NCBI GenBank assembly: GCA_016748015.1
Contig: JAAOMT010000176.1
Span: forward strand, 234,434-298,433
Source: Geosiphon pyriformis
Lineage: Eukaryota; Glomeromycota; Glomeromycetes; Archaeosporales; Geosiphonaceae
DNA: 64,000 nt
Direction of reading: 5' to 3'
In this document: in pieces, positions 63,011 through 64,000 of the stretch
Layout: each line of letters starts with the position of its first letter
Position numbering within the stretch: position 1 is the first letter of the stretch
Notes under the pieces: generated by a model
Databases searched by the model: none
Seen by the model: the letters and a program-made list of their open reading frames with translations, nothing else
What the model was told of the DNA's origin: nothing
Made by a program: the position numbers and the translations under genes

Positions 63011-63169
63011 ATAAGTGTATAATATTGTCTTAATTGACTTAAGTAGCTGGTTATATATAAAAAGTGTATAAACTATATTTAGTTAAGATTACTTAATTAG
63101 TTTTTATATACTAGATAGTAATTAGATTATACTTATAAAACCTAAATAAAAAAAATAAAAAAAACTTAA

Positions 63170-64000
63170 AACTAGTAAAAAAGTCTTAATATTTGTAAAT
63201 AAATTATTATTAAAAAAAATACCAAACAAAAATTTAAAAAAAGTATTATTAACAATTTATGTTTAAGTCTTATTATCAAAAAAAATAAAAAAAATAATAA
63301 AATTTGTTTCTTAATAAGTTATTTAATTATTAATAAGTTAATTTTATTATTTTTGTGATTTTTATCAAATTATTTATAATATTATTATTTTAAAACTTAT
63401 TTTTTAATCAATTAATTTAACAAAATACAATAACAAATAAAAAAACAGAAGATAAAATAAAAAAAATAAAAAGTTAATATTTTATTATTAAAAACTATTG
63501 TTTAATATATTAAAATTCTTAGATATATGTCTTTAATAATTATTATTTTTAATAAACAAAGCAATTAGAATAAATAATTTAATAATATAAACTATAATTT
63601 ATAAATCAAAAAATTTTTAATAAATAAGTTTATTTTAAATATAGTTATTAATACAAAAAATCTGTTTTAATAATTAAATATTTAATTAGTTTTTTTAATA
63701 ATATTATTTTATATGTATAATTTTTGTAAAATAAGATATTTTAATATTTTAATATTTTAATATTTTTTGAGTTATTGTTAATATTATTGATATTTTTGTT
63801 AGTATTTTTAAAATTTCTGGCATTTTTAAAATTTTTAATATTATATAAATTTTTTTTAACATATAATTAGCTAATTTTATATTATATATATTTATAATTA
63901 ATTATTATTTTTATTTTTTTATAAGTAATACTGTTTTATTAAAAATATAAACAAAAGTTTTTCTTTTTACATTTAAACAGATTCTTATTTTATCTTTTTT
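63170..64000. other. AT-rich region at the right end
   Basis: More than 800 bases of almost pure A/T with short runs. A TTAATATTTTAATATTTTAATATT repeat is seen near 63740-63765. No gene or element is recognised. Confidence 0.55.

Larger units (their letters stand above)
56469..63161 (+). mobile_element. LINE retrotransposon copy C, nearly full length, extremely AT-shifted
   Basis: Plus strand, 6.7 kb. It starts about 55 bases inside the copy B 5' end and finishes with the family 3' end (TACTAGATAGT near 63110) plus an A-rich tail. AAACTTAA lies just outside both ends (56461-56468 and 63162-63169), a plausible target duplication. Against copy B, nearly all readable changes are C to T or G to A. 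It is the oldest or most strongly mutated copy. Confidence 0.8.

Overview
The window is a very AT-rich stretch of eukaryotic, probably fungal, DNA made almost entirely of retrotransposons; I find no intact host gene in it. Low-GC spacers, short GT-AG introns, Ty3/gypsy elements of a fungal type and a LINE with endonuclease, reverse transcriptase and RNase H all suggest an early-diverging fungus. An arbuscular mycorrhizal fungus (Glomeromycotina) is my best guess. That is inference from style and remembered protein flavour, not a database result.

Layout. Bases 1-1700 are AT-rich non-coding DNA with a simple repeat and a striking C-rich tract. Bases 1700-3630 are the only part with host-like base composition. 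They hold a minus-strand coding relic, a TGACGTCA palindrome next to a TATA tract, several hairpins and repeats, and a plus-strand relic of a spliced gene broken by stops. Bases 3630-5264 are AT-rich with a long AAT/ATT/GTT microsatellite. LINE copy A occupies 5273-12191 (minus strand) and LINE copy B occupies 12402-29115 (minus strand). Copy B was split by a complete Ty3/gypsy element, G1 (17075-26956, plus strand, 4-bp target duplication CAAT). A decayed second gypsy copy, G2 (30786-39820, minus), is cut at its 5' LTR by a partial element of a second gypsy family, G4 (39821 to about 44045, minus). G4 itself carries a nested solo LTR in the opposite orientation (43132-43967). A LINE 5' fragment D follows (about 44045-45190). 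Then comes a complete family II gypsy element, G3 (46228-56259, minus, duplication ACAT), and finally a heavily decayed LINE copy C (56469-63161, plus).

How the parts work together. The LINEs encode an RRM and zinc-knuckle ORF1 and an endonuclease-RT-RNase H ORF2, joined by an ATGA stop/start overlap. The two gypsy families share an unusual order: gag with zinc knuckle, aspartic protease, a cysteine-rich module, a dUTPase-like domain, RT-RNase H, integrase, and a separate small 3' ORF of unknown function. Family I LTRs carry six copies of a palindromic motif at an almost exact 20-bp period. Family II LTRs carry a cluster of TTCNNGAA palindromes that resemble heat-shock elements.

All copies are decayed, mostly by C-to-T and G-to-A transitions. 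Stops fall repeatedly at tryptophan positions, and catalytic Asp codons have become Asn. The gradient LINE A, then B, then C, and G1, then G2, gives relative ages. The nested insertions and target duplications give the order of events.
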